This document shows positions 31,699 through 38,492 of a stretch of DNA of 38,649 nucleotides, piece after piece. The notes under the pieces are model-generated. The model did no database searches. It saw only the letters and a list, made by a program, of their open reading frames with translations, and was not told where the DNA came from. Source of the DNA: an uncultured Oscillospiraceae bacterium (GTDB lineage Bacteria; Bacillota; Clostridia; Oscillospirales; Oscillospiraceae); contig CAJUQS010000166.1 in NCBI GenBank assembly GCA_910588365.1, positions 1-38,649 of the forward strand, written 5' to 3'. A program made the translations under genes and the position numbers. Position 1 is the stretch's first letter, and each line of letters begins with the position of its first letter.

Positions 31699-33072
31699 TT
31701 ACTTCTTATGGGGATAGAGGGCCGTGCACGGCCTGGTGAAGGCGGCCGGGCAGGTCAGCTTCCGGAAGCAGTAGAAATACGCCGGGATCAGGAACAGATC
31801 CGCCAGAATCCACGCCGCCGGCGAGGCAAATCGGGCCACGGTGAAGCCGTACACCGGCACCAGGAAGGCCAGGGCCGTCCGGGCAATCATCTCCATAATC
31901 CCGGCCATGGTGGCCAGGGGGGAGAAGCCCATGCCCTGGATGAGAAAGCGGAAGATGTTCACCAGAGCCAGGGGGAAATAGAAGAACGCCTGTGTCAGCT
32001 GGTACATCCGGGCCAGGGGCAGCAGCTGGGCGCTGGCCTCGTCCAGGAACAGCATGTTCAGCGGCCCGGAGAAGAAGTACAGCACCCCCAGGGACAGGGC
32101 GGCGTATCCCGCGCCCAGAATCACACAGGAGCGGAGGCCCTGGTGGAGGCGGTCCCACTTGGCCGCGCCCACGTTCTGGCCGCCGTAGGTGGCCATGGTG
32201 CAGCCCATGGCGTCAAAGGGGCAGCAGATGAACATGGAGACCTTGTTGGCGGCGGTGACGGCGGTGACATAGGTGGTGCCCAGGCCGTTGACCGCCGTTT
32301 GCAGCATGACGCTTCCGATGGCGGTGATGGAGTACTGGAGCCCCATGGGCAGGCCCATCAGGCACAGCTCCCCCATCCGGCGGCGGTCCCAGCGCCAGTC
32401 CTCCCGGGTGGTCCGCAGGATGGGATAGCCCCGCAGCATCCGCACCAGACATCCCGCCCCCGCCAGGGCCTGGGAGAGCACCGTGGCCAGGGCCGCGCCG
32501 AACACGTCCATGTGGAAAACCAGGATAAAGACCGTATCCAGAACGATATTGACCAGCGAGGAGACGATCAGCCACAGCACCGGCGTACGGCTGTCCCCCA
32601 GGGAGCGCAGGGTGCCGGCGCAGAAGTTGTAGAGGAAGTAGGCGGGCAGGCCGGCGAAAATGGTGCCGATATAGGCATGGGAGCGCTGGTAGATGTCCGC
32701 CGGGGTATTCATAACGGTGAGGATGGTGTCACACAGCAGCACGGTAGCGGCCGTCAGCAGCGCGCCGAAAATAAGGCACAGCCACACGCCGCCGGCAACG
32801 TACCGGCGCAGCTCCTTCTCATTCCCCGCGCCGAACTGCTGCGCCACAGGGATGGCGAAGCCGCCGCAGATGCCGGTGCAGAAGCCCACCACCAGAAAGC
32901 TGATGGATCCGGTGGAGCCCACCGCCGCCAGGGCCGCGCCGCCCAGGGTCTTGCCGACGATGGCCGTGTCCACCACGTTGTAAAACTGCTGAAACAGGTA
33001 GCCCAGCAGGACCGGGATGCCGAAGCTGAGGATCAGCCTCATGGGGCTGCCCTTTGTCAAATCTTTTGTCAT
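31699..33072 (-). CDS. MATE-family multidrug exporter
   Basis: A 457-residue inner-membrane protein with about 12 helices in two similar halves. The first half starts DLTKGSPMRLILSFGIPVLL and carries QQFYNVVDTAIVGKTLGG, the standard MATE helix 1-2 region of clostridial NorM/MepA-like exporters; QQFGAGNEKELRRY and the matching GGQNVGAAKWDRL in the second half are the paired MATE signatures. Such pumps exchange sodium or protons for cationic drugs. The ATG at 33072 is taken; a GTG at 33090 would add six residues. It is a single gene with its own promoter. Confidence 0.9.
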   Translation of the reverse strand: MTKDLTKGSPMRLILSFGIPVLLGYLFQQFYNVVDTAIVGKTLGGAALAAVGSTGSISFLVVGFCTGICGGFAIPVAQQFGAGNEKELRRYVAGGVWLCLIFGALLTAATVLLCDTILTVMNTPADIYQRSHAYIGTIFAGLPAYFLYNFCAGTLRSLGDSRTPVLWLIVSSLVNIVLDTVFILVFHMDVFGAALATVLSQALAGAGCLVRMLRGYPILRTTREDWRWDRRRMGELCLMGLPMGLQYSITAIGSVMLQTAVNGLGTTYVTAVTAANKVSMFICCPFDAMGCTMATYGGQNVGAAKWDRLHQGLRSCVILGAGYAALSLGVLYFFSGPLNMLFLDEASAQLLPLARMYQLTQAFFYFPLALVNIFRFLIQGMGFSPLATMAGIMEMIARTALAFLVPVYGFTVARFASPAAWILADLFLIPAYFYCFRKLTCPAAFTRPCTALYPHKK

Positions 33073-33115
33073 GGTCTTTTTATACCTCACTTGACCGAAA
33101 TGGGTGATTCAGCTG

Positions 33116-33143
33116 ATTATAGTGGATTTCCCAGAAAATGCAA
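33116..33143 (-). promoter_or_regulatory. promoter of the MATE gene
   Basis: TTGCAT (33138-33143) and TATAAT (33116-33121) on the minus strand are 16 bases apart, 43 bases before the start at 33072. Confidence 0.55.
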
Positions 33144-33331
33144 GGGGCATTTTTCAGCAAATCAACCAATTTTTGCCCGTTGATCTTGTGCAGGTATACA
33201 GGGCACTGGCGGCCCCACGGGAGTTTTCGCCGATGCGAACATAAAATTTCATCACTTTTTCGGGGGCGCATACCTCGAAAAAGTACTCCGCGGGCCGAAC
33301 TCGGCCCGGACCACTTTTTTTGACACACAGA

Positions 33332-33350
33332 GCGGGGGCAGCGCCCCCGC
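33332..33350 (-). terminator. GC-rich hairpin after the Lar-like gene
   Basis: GCGGGGGC/GCCCCCGC (8-bp stem, loop of three) lies six bases past the stop of the gene ending at 33357. Further on, CTTTTTCG/CGAAAAAG (about 33257-33284) and GGGCCGA/TCGGCCC (about 33294-33307) add more hairpins, reminiscent of the intergenic repeat family. Confidence 0.45.
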
Positions 33351-33356
33351 AAAGGA

Positions 33357-33581
33357 TCAGTCCCCCGGACCGGGGTAGATCACCTTCCCCAGGTTCCAGT
33401 TCAGCGCCACCCGCCGGGCGGCGTCCTGCCGCTCCTCCTCATTGCGGTAGGAGAGCTCGGCGGTGTGGGCCCCGCAGTCCAGGCACTGCACGTACACGCA
33501 CCAGCCCCCCTCCTCCTCGATGAGGCCCGCCCCGTGGCAGCAGGGGCAGTCCTGAAGCGCGATCTCTTCAAAGGGATTCAT
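33357..33581 (-). CDS. Lar-like small zinc-ribbon protein
   Basis: A 74-residue protein with C12-P-C14-C15 and C33-x2-C36 (CPCCHGAGL and VQCLDCGAHT), a compact zinc ribbon, and a C-terminal part ending RRVALNWNLGK in which an Ala-x-x-x-W/N-x-W helix is typical of the restriction-alleviation (Lar) family. Lar proteins are usually phage-borne and modulate type I restriction, but many chromosomal relatives have no known role. The ATG at 33581 follows a perfect AGGAGG. No restriction system is visible nearby. Divergent from the GNAT gene. Confidence 0.75.
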   Translation of the reverse strand: MNPFEEIALQDCPCCHGAGLIEEEGGWCVYVQCLDCGAHTAELSYRNEEERQDAARRVALNWNLGKVIYPGPGD

Positions 33582-33707
33582 AAGGATATCCTCCTGTCAG
33601 AATTTATTTTAGTATACCACGTTTTCCGGGAAAGGGCAACAGGAAAGGTCCGCCCCGGACTGTGCACGCCGGTCCCAACCGCCGGACTGAAAAAGGAGAT
33701 CAATACA

Positions 33708-34244
33708 ATGGAAAACATCATTTACCGGGAAGAAACCCTGGAGACCTTCAGCGCGCAATCCCTGGACAGCTTTGTCCGCCGTCAGGTGGTCAGGGAGTGC
33801 TGGCGGCGGGTGGACGGGGAGCTGGTCCTGCTGCCGGTGGAATATGTGGAGGACTGGGACCTGGACGGCCGCCGGGCCCGGGCGGCGGACATGGTCCGGG
33901 GCCTGAAGGCGGGGTGCCGCCTGTTCGCGGCTCTGTCGGCGGGAGAGGTCGTGGGATTCGCCTACCTCAAGACGCCGCTGTTCGGCATCGGAAGCCGGTA
34001 CGCGGAGCTCTCCCGCTTCCACGTGTCGGAGCCCTGGCGCGGGCGCGGCGTCGGCCGGGCGCTCTTCGCCATGGCCTGCCGGGGGGCGCGGGAGCTGGGG
34101 GCGGAAAAGCTGTACATCTCGGCCCACTCGGCCAGAGAGCCCATGGCCGCCTACCGCAGCCTGGGCTGCGTGGAGGCTGTGGAGATTAACCGGGCCCTGG
34201 CGGAGAAGGAGCCCTGCGACGTTCAGATGGAGTACCCGCTCTGA
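33708..34244 (+). CDS. GNAT-family N-acetyltransferase
   Basis: A 178-residue acetyltransferase. The acetyl-CoA loop is W110-RGRGVGR-A (111-117) after ELSRFHVSEPW, and LYISAHSAREPMAAYRSLGCVEA is the conserved C-terminal strand-helix, typical of GNATs that modify small molecules. The ATG at 33708 follows AAAAGGAGAT; the frame is open far upstream but over the divergent Lar-like gene. GNATs act on amines or amino groups and no substrate can be named. A hairpin terminator follows 19 bases downstream. Confidence 0.85.
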   Translation: MENIIYREETLETFSAQSLDSFVRRQVVRECWRRVDGELVLLPVEYVEDWDLDGRRARAADMVRGLKAGCRLFAALSAGEVVGFAYLKTPLFGIGSRYAELSRFHVSEPWRGRGVGRALFAMACRGARELGAEKLYISAHSAREPMAAYRSLGCVEAVEINRALAEKEPCDVQMEYPL

Positions 34245-34262
34245 CGGGCGCGGACAAAGCGA

Positions 34263-34301
34263 TAGCCCCACAGCTGCACCTTTCCTGCAACTGCGGGGCT
34301 A
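34263..34301. terminator. hairpin after the GNAT gene
   Basis: TAGCCCCACAGCTGCA and its near-complement (14 of 16 pairing) with a seven-base loop. It ends the GNAT gene and also lies at the end of the candidate minus-strand frame at 34299-34545. Confidence 0.65.
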
Positions 34302-34545
34302 CCACACATATTCTGTTGTCAAATCGCTGGTCCGCCTTTCTGTCATGTTGCCGCTCCCGTGGCGTCTGGTCTCATTCGCGATACGCTTCCTCAGGTCACT
34401 TTGAGAGAAAATCCTCCCTCTCGGATACAGATATCCATGCTGTTCTTCGTACGCTGAAAGGGCCTTCGCTGCACGGGAAACAGGCTTTCGGTTTGATCCG
34501 CCAGTACAAAATACGAACTCCGACGGATCAGGCTTCGTTGTACAT
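34299..34545 (-). other. candidate small gene with shifted start (possible recoding or pseudogene)
   Basis: On the minus strand a consensus promoter (34577-34605) is followed by AAAAGGAGG and, nine bases on, an ATG at 34545. That ATG reads only five codons before TGA. A frame shifted relative to it is open from above the promoter to 34299 and would give about 80 basic residues (KPVSRAAKALSAYEEQHGYL and further), ending at a terminator hairpin. Explanations are a frameshift mutation, a programmed shift, an unusual start codon, or a non-coding RNA. No family is recognised. Confidence 0.3.
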
Positions 34546-34576
34546 TGGACCGTACCTCCTTTTCTTGTCTGAATAA

Positions 34577-34605
34577 AATATACTATAAACAACCCGGAAT
34601 GTCAA
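34577..34605 (-). promoter_or_regulatory. consensus sigma-A promoter for a minus-strand transcript
   Basis: TTGACA (34600-34605) and TATATT (34577-34582) with 17-base spacing on the minus strand, the best promoter match in this part of the window, followed by an AAAAGGAGG ribosome site but no clear conventional gene. Confidence 0.65.
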
Positions 34606-34708
34606 GAGGTTTTGTGCAAATTTCTATAAAAATTTTTGAGCGGAGGGATTTCTTTTTGACAGCGGGATGGTATACTGTGTTCAGCCACAAAATGGGAGGT
34701 GCTCTGCC

Positions 34709-35212
34709 ATGTATGACGAGCTGACGGAGGTTGACATCCGCAAGATGCGGGAGGAGATCGACTACCGCGTCCGGGTCCTGCGGCCGAAGCTGATTGAGGA
34801 CGTACAGACCGCCCGGGCCTTCGGGGATCTCAGCGAGAATTTTGAGTACAAATGCGCCAAGCAGGAGAAGAACCGCAACGACAGCCGCATCCGGTATCTG
34901 GAGCGGATGGTCCGCACGGCCAAGGTCATCGACCCGGGCTCCCAAGCGGACCAGGTGGGCCTTTTTGACCAGGTCACGGTGTTTAACGAAAAATTGCAGC
35001 GGGAGATGACCTTCCGTATTGTCACCACCCTCCGGGCGGATACGTCCAAGGGGCTCGTCAGCAAGGAGTCCCCGGTGGGCAGGGCCCTGCTGGGCCGGCG
35101 GGCCGGCGAGCGCGTGCGGGTGAAGGTCAGCGATGAACTCCAGTACGACATGGTCGTCCGCTCCATTGAGAAGGGCGAGGACGACGAGGGCCTGTCCATC
35201 CGCTCCTATTGA
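34709..35212 (+). CDS. GreA/GreB-family transcript cleavage factor
   Basis: Gre factors enter the secondary channel of RNA polymerase and trigger cleavage of backtracked RNA. The 167-residue protein has the N-terminal coiled coil with the acidic tip motif GDLSENFEY (39-47; D40 and E43 are the expected catalytic acids) and a C-terminal FKBP-like domain ending in LLGRRAGERVRVKV. Length is like GreA (about 158). It is divergent enough from typical GreA that it may be a second Gre paralogue. The ATG follows GGGAGGT; an extended -10 (TGGTATACT) lies about 40 bases upstream. Confidence 0.88.
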   Translation: MYDELTEVDIRKMREEIDYRVRVLRPKLIEDVQTARAFGDLSENFEYKCAKQEKNRNDSRIRYLERMVRTAKVIDPGSQADQVGLFDQVTVFNEKLQREMTFRIVTTLRADTSKGLVSKESPVGRALLGRRAGERVRVKVSDELQYDMVVRSIEKGEDDEGLSIRSY

Positions 35213-35249
35213 GCTCCGCCAGCCGAAGTCAAGGGGAGCTGGCGAGGTG

Positions 35250-35269
35250 CGGCGGCAAACAGGCCGCCG
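35250..35269 (+). terminator. hairpin after the Gre-type gene
   Basis: CGGCGGC/GCCGCCG (7-bp stem, six-base loop) followed by TTT, 37 bases past the stop and just ahead of the next gene's ribosome site. It may be only partly efficient. Confidence 0.45.
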
Positions 35270-35290
35270 TTTGGAAAGAGGGAAACAGAA

Positions 35291-35773
35291 ATGTTGAGAA
35301 TCGAAAAAGTCAATGGCAAAAATGTGTGGGACATTGTAAAATTGCAGGTCAAGCCAGAACAGATGGGGTTTGTCGCAAAAAATGAAACCAGTTTGATCGA
35401 AGCATATACAACCATCACGGGAGGCGGCTTCGCGTTCCCCTTTGGGATTTATGACGGTGATGTGCCGGTAGGCTTTCTGATGATTGGCTATGATACGGAC
35501 GACTATTGGGAGGATGCGCCTGAGATTGCGTACAACAATTACAATCTCTGGCGGTTGATGATTGATCAGAAGTACCAGCATAACGGGTACGGCAGAGGAG
35601 CGGTCAGGCTCGCATTGGATTTTATCAGGACCAGCCCCTGCGGGGAAGCGGAATATTGCTGGTTATCCTATGAGCCGGACAATACGGCCGCTAAAAAGCT
35701 GTATCATTCCTCTGGCTTTACAGAGACCGGAGACATGGACGGCGGGGAACTGATCGCGGTTCTCAAGCTATAA
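35291..35773 (+). CDS. GNAT-family N-acetyltransferase, BltD-like
   Basis: A 160-residue acetyltransferase. It has the acetyl-CoA loop QHNGYGRGA (about 95-103) after LWRLMIDQKY, and the C-terminal LSYEPDNTAAKKLYHSSGF, both typical of the spermine/spermidine acetyltransferase group that includes Bacillus BltD. Polyamine acetylation is therefore possible but not proven. Its codons are clearly richer in A and T than those of its neighbours, which suggests recent acquisition. It lies 78 bases after the Gre gene, behind a hairpin, with GGAAAGAGGGAAACAGAA upstream of the ATG. Confidence 0.86.
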   Translation: MLRIEKVNGKNVWDIVKLQVKPEQMGFVAKNETSLIEAYTTITGGGFAFPFGIYDGDVPVGFLMIGYDTDDYWEDAPEIAYNNYNLWRLMIDQKYQHNGYGRGAVRLALDFIRTSPCGEAEYCWLSYEPDNTAAKKLYHSSGFTETGDMDGGELIAVLKL

Positions 35774-35801
35774 GGATGTCTGCCGGAACTCTATCCGCAA
35801 A

Positions 35802-35831
35802 AGCGCCCCGGCGGAACTCCGCCGGGGCGCT
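35802..35831. terminator. bidirectional terminator between GNAT and carbamate kinase genes
   Basis: AGCGCCCCGGCGGA (35802-35815) and its complement (35818-35831), 14 bp, between convergent genes. The tight two-base centre means the top pairs probably open. Confidence 0.7.
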
Positions 35832-35843
35832 CTCTGTACCCGC

Positions 35844-36785
35844 TTACTGCTGAATGATGGTGCCCGTCTTGCCGGAGATGCCGTCCCGGGCCTTCTCCAG
35901 GAGCGTAATCAGCGCCTGACGGCCGGGCCGGGACTGGGCGAACTTCACCGCCGCCTCCACCTTGGGCAGCATGGAGCCGGGGGCGAACTGGCCCTCCGCG
36001 GCATACTGCATGGCCTCCTCGGGGGTCATGGTGTCCAGCCACCGCTCGTTCTCCCTGCGGAAGTTGACGGCCACCTTCTCCACGGCGGTGAGGATGATCA
36101 GCATGTCCGCGTCCAGCTGCTCCGCCAGCAGCTCGGAGGCGAAGTCCTTGTCAATGACCGCCGCCGCGCCCTTGAGGTGGTTCTTCTCCGTGCGGTAGAC
36201 GGGGATGCCGCCTCCGCCGCAGCAGATGACCAGATGTCCGTCCTCAGTGAGGGCCCGGATGGCGCCGGCCTCGATGATGTGCTTGGGCATGGGGGAGGCC
36301 ACGTACCTGCGCCAGCCCCGGCCCGCATCCTCCCGGACAGGGTTGCCGGTCTTGGCCGCGTACTCCTGGGCCTCGGTTTCGCTCATAAACTTGCCGATGG
36401 GCTTGGTGGGGTTTCCAAAGGCGGGGTCCGCCGGGTCCACCTCCACCTGCGTGACAATGGAGCAGACCGGCATGTTGCCGATGCCCCGGTCCAGCAGCTC
36501 CTCCCGGAAGGCGTTTTGCAGATCGTAGCCAATGTACGCCTGGCTCATGGCGCCGCACACGGACAGAGGCGTGAAGCCCTGGTTGGGGTCCTCCTTCTGG
36601 AGGGCGGCCATGGCGTTGTTGATGATGCCCACCTGGGGGCCGTTGCCGTGGGCGACCACCACCTGGTTCCCGTCCTCAATCAGATCCACAATGGCCTTGG
36701 CGGTGATCTTCACCGCCGCCGCCTGCTCCGGCAGGGTGTTCCCCAGGGCGTTGCCGCCCAGGGCGATGACAATGCGCTTGCTCAT
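35844..36785 (-). CDS. arcC: carbamate kinase
   Basis: The enzyme converts carbamoyl phosphate and ADP to ATP, ammonia and CO2. The 313-residue protein has the amino-acid-kinase fold with LGGNALG (9-15), AHGNGPQVG (45-53), the clamp region around RRYVASPMPKHIIEA, VICCGGGGIPV and VIDKDFASELLAEQL, all strong carbamate-kinase signatures. It lies 174 bases downstream of ygeW on the same strand, behind an inverted pair of hairpin repeats. In E. coli the ygeW cluster likewise contains a carbamate kinase, yqeA, so the pair probably yields ATP from a carbamoylated substrate split by YgeW. Confidence 0.95.
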   Translation of the reverse strand: MSKRIVIALGGNALGNTLPEQAAAVKITAKAIVDLIEDGNQVVVAHGNGPQVGIINNAMAALQKEDPNQGFTPLSVCGAMSQAYIGYDLQNAFREELLDRGIGNMPVCSIVTQVEVDPADPAFGNPTKPIGKFMSETEAQEYAAKTGNPVREDAGRGWRRYVASPMPKHIIEAGAIRALTEDGHLVICCGGGGIPVYRTEKNHLKGAAAVIDKDFASELLAEQLDADMLIILTAVEKVAVNFRRENERWLDTMTPEEAMQYAAEGQFAPGSMLPKVEAAVKFAQSRPGRQALITLLEKARDGISGKTGTIIQQ

Positions 36786-36821
36786 AGCTTCTATCCTCGA
36801 TCTTCCTAAATATCAGGTATA

Positions 36822-36869
36822 CATTCTTTTCTTTTCCAAAAGAAAATTTTGCGCAAAACTCCGTTTTGC
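36822..36869 (+). repeat. two-hairpin intergenic repeat, copy 8 (shortened)
   Basis: ACATTCTTTTCTTTTCCAAAAGAAAATTTTGC opening (landmark 36821-36852), with the middle linker lost, then GCAAAAC/GTTTTGC (36853-36869). On the plus strand, opposite to the flanking genes and to copy 9, with which it forms an inverted pair. Confidence 0.6.
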
Positions 36870-36888
36870 TGTTTTCTCTCCCATAAGC

Positions 36889-36950
36889 AGGGCGTATGCC
36901 TTGCGCAAAAGTTCTTTTTTGATACTTTTTTCTTTCAAGAAAAAAGTATG
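36889..36950 (-). repeat. two-hairpin intergenic repeat, copy 9
   Basis: On the minus strand, 9 bases past the ygeW stop: stem ATACTTTTTTCTT/AAGAAAAAAGTAT (about 36922-36950), linker CAAAAAAGAACTTTTGCGC, then a short GGC/GCC stem. It lies head to head with copy 8 between ygeW and the carbamate kinase gene. Confidence 0.65.
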
Positions 36951-36959
36951 TATGCCCAA

Positions 36960-38153
36960 TTAAAACTCTTTCCGCTTCTCCCCGCGCTTCTCCAGCTCCC
37001 GCAGGGCGGCAACCGGATCCTTGACCTTGCTGAGGAAGATCATGGCGGCGATGACGTAGGGCTTGAAGGACGCCTCCTTATACAGGGGCACGATGTAGCG
37101 GTCAAAGACGCTGTTGTCCACCTCGCCGGCCTCGCAGCTCAGTCCGGTGATGTCGGCGGGCAGGCAGTGCATGTAGAGGGCCTTGCCGTCCTTTGTCAGC
37201 TTCATCATCTCCTCGGAGCAGGTCCAGTCCTTGTGCTGGGCGTTCTGGGCCAGCAGCTCCTTCTCCAGCTCGTCGATGCCCGCCTTGTCCCCCTCGCGGT
37301 AGAGCCGGGTGCGCTTCTCCATGGCCTTGAAGGGGGCCCAGGACTTGGGGTAGACGATGTCCGCGTCCTTGAAGGCCTCCTCCATGGAGTTGACCTTCCG
37401 GAAGGAACCGCCGGAGGCCTGGGCGTTCCTGGCGGCGATCTCCTCCACCTCGGGCAGGATCTCATAGCCCTCGGGGTGGGCCAGGGTGACGTCCATGCCG
37501 AAGCGGGTAAACAGGCCGATGATGCCCTGGGGCACGCTCAGAGGCTTGCCGTAGCTGGGGGAGTAGGCCCAGGTCATGGCCACCTTCTTGCCCTTCAGGT
37601 TCTCCACGCCGCCCAGCTCATGGATAACGTGGAGCAGGTCCGCCATGGACTGGGTGGGATGGTCCACATCGCACTGGAGGTTGACCAGGGTGGGGCGCTG
37701 CTCCAGGATGCCCTTCTCATACCCCTCGTCCAGGGCGTCCATGAAGGTCTTCTGGTACTTGTGGCCCTCCTCAATGAACATATCGTCCCGGATGCCGATG
37801 ACGTCAGCCATGAAGGAGACCATGTTGGCGGTCTCACGGACGGTCTCACCGTGGGCGATCTGGCTCTTCTTCTCGTCCAGGTCGCTGACCTCCAGTCCCA
37901 GCAGGTTGCAGGCGGAGGCAAAGGAGAAGCGGGTGCGGGTGGAGTTGTCCCGGAAGATGGAGATGCCCAGGCCGGAGTCAAAGACCTTGGTGGAGATGTT
38001 CCGCTCCCGCAGGTCCCGCAGGGCGTCCGCCACGGTAAAAATGGCGTCCAGCTCGTCGTCCGTCTTGTCCCAGGTCCAGTAGAAGTCGTTTTTATACATG
38101 CCGTTGATCTGGAGCTTCTCCAGATGCTGTGCCAGCTTTTCTGTCTTGCTCAT
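36960..38153 (-). CDS. ygeW: knotted carbamoyltransferase YgeW
   Basis: YgeW is an ornithine/aspartate-carbamoyltransferase relative with a deep trefoil knot, whose substrate in E. coli is not settled. The 397-residue protein resembles E. coli YgeW through most of its length: the carbamoyl-phosphate loop is FRDNSTRTRF (67-76), followed by KKSQIAHGETVRETANM (95-111), DHPTQSMAD (164-172), MTWAYSPSYGKPLSVPQG and ALYMHCLPAD. Like YgeW it lacks the classical STRTR-SxxxxK aspartate and ornithine loops. The ATG at 38153 follows AAGGAGAAA; the open frame continues into the large repeat and is not coding there. It is paired with carbamate kinase downstream. Confidence 0.93.
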   Translation of the reverse strand: MSKTEKLAQHLEKLQINGMYKNDFYWTWDKTDDELDAIFTVADALRDLRERNISTKVFDSGLGISIFRDNSTRTRFSFASACNLLGLEVSDLDEKKSQIAHGETVRETANMVSFMADVIGIRDDMFIEEGHKYQKTFMDALDEGYEKGILEQRPTLVNLQCDVDHPTQSMADLLHVIHELGGVENLKGKKVAMTWAYSPSYGKPLSVPQGIIGLFTRFGMDVTLAHPEGYEILPEVEEIAARNAQASGGSFRKVNSMEEAFKDADIVYPKSWAPFKAMEKRTRLYREGDKAGIDELEKELLAQNAQHKDWTCSEEMMKLTKDGKALYMHCLPADITGLSCEAGEVDNSVFDRYIVPLYKEASFKPYVIAAMIFLSKVKDPVAALRELEKRGEKRKEF

Positions 38154-38196
38154 CGGTAGTTTCTCCTTATCATCGTGATTTATTCTTAACTCAGCC

Positions 38197-38492
38197 CCGG
38201 GCTTCCGCAGCCCGGACCCGCGGTTACTTTTCCCACGCGGGAAAAGTAACCAAAAGCGCGCCGGGGAGACCCCGGGCCCCCTCTCGGGGCCGCCCTGCTG
38301 GGCGTCCACCTCGGCGGGGGATTTACGAACACGCTCTGCAAATGAAGAGCTGCGGTGCCCCGTGAACGAGCGTTTCCTACGGGGTTCTGATCTAGGGGCC
38401 TGGCTCTCATCCAACTCCGCCTGCCGGCCTCTTAAAGGGAGAGAGTCAGCAGCGGGGGACCCTCCGAATAGCTGCGCAGTAAACCTGCACCG
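38197..38492 (-). repeat. large intergenic repeat, copy B (inverted relative to copy A)
   Basis: The 496 bases after the ygeW start hold no convincing gene. Bases 38205-38492 match the complement of about 64-351, including the 13-bp stem at 38222-38251 (GGTTACTTTTCCC and complement), followed on the minus strand by CCGGGCT/AGCCCGG (38197-38215). The hairpin stems differ from copy A on both sides and still pair. Bases 38493-38649 show only a small GCGACA/TGTCGC hairpin (38610-38624); no gene or RNA is recognised there. Confidence 0.7.

Noticed and set aside
34316..34576. Plus-strand 86-codon frame between the GNAT and Gre genes
   Set aside because: No ribosome site or promoter on that strand, whereas the minus strand has both.
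64..38492. A 38-kb composite transposon bounded by the large inverted repeats
   Set aside because: The interior holds housekeeping genes (murC, cca, nfo) and no transposase; the copies are more likely members of a dispersed repeat family.
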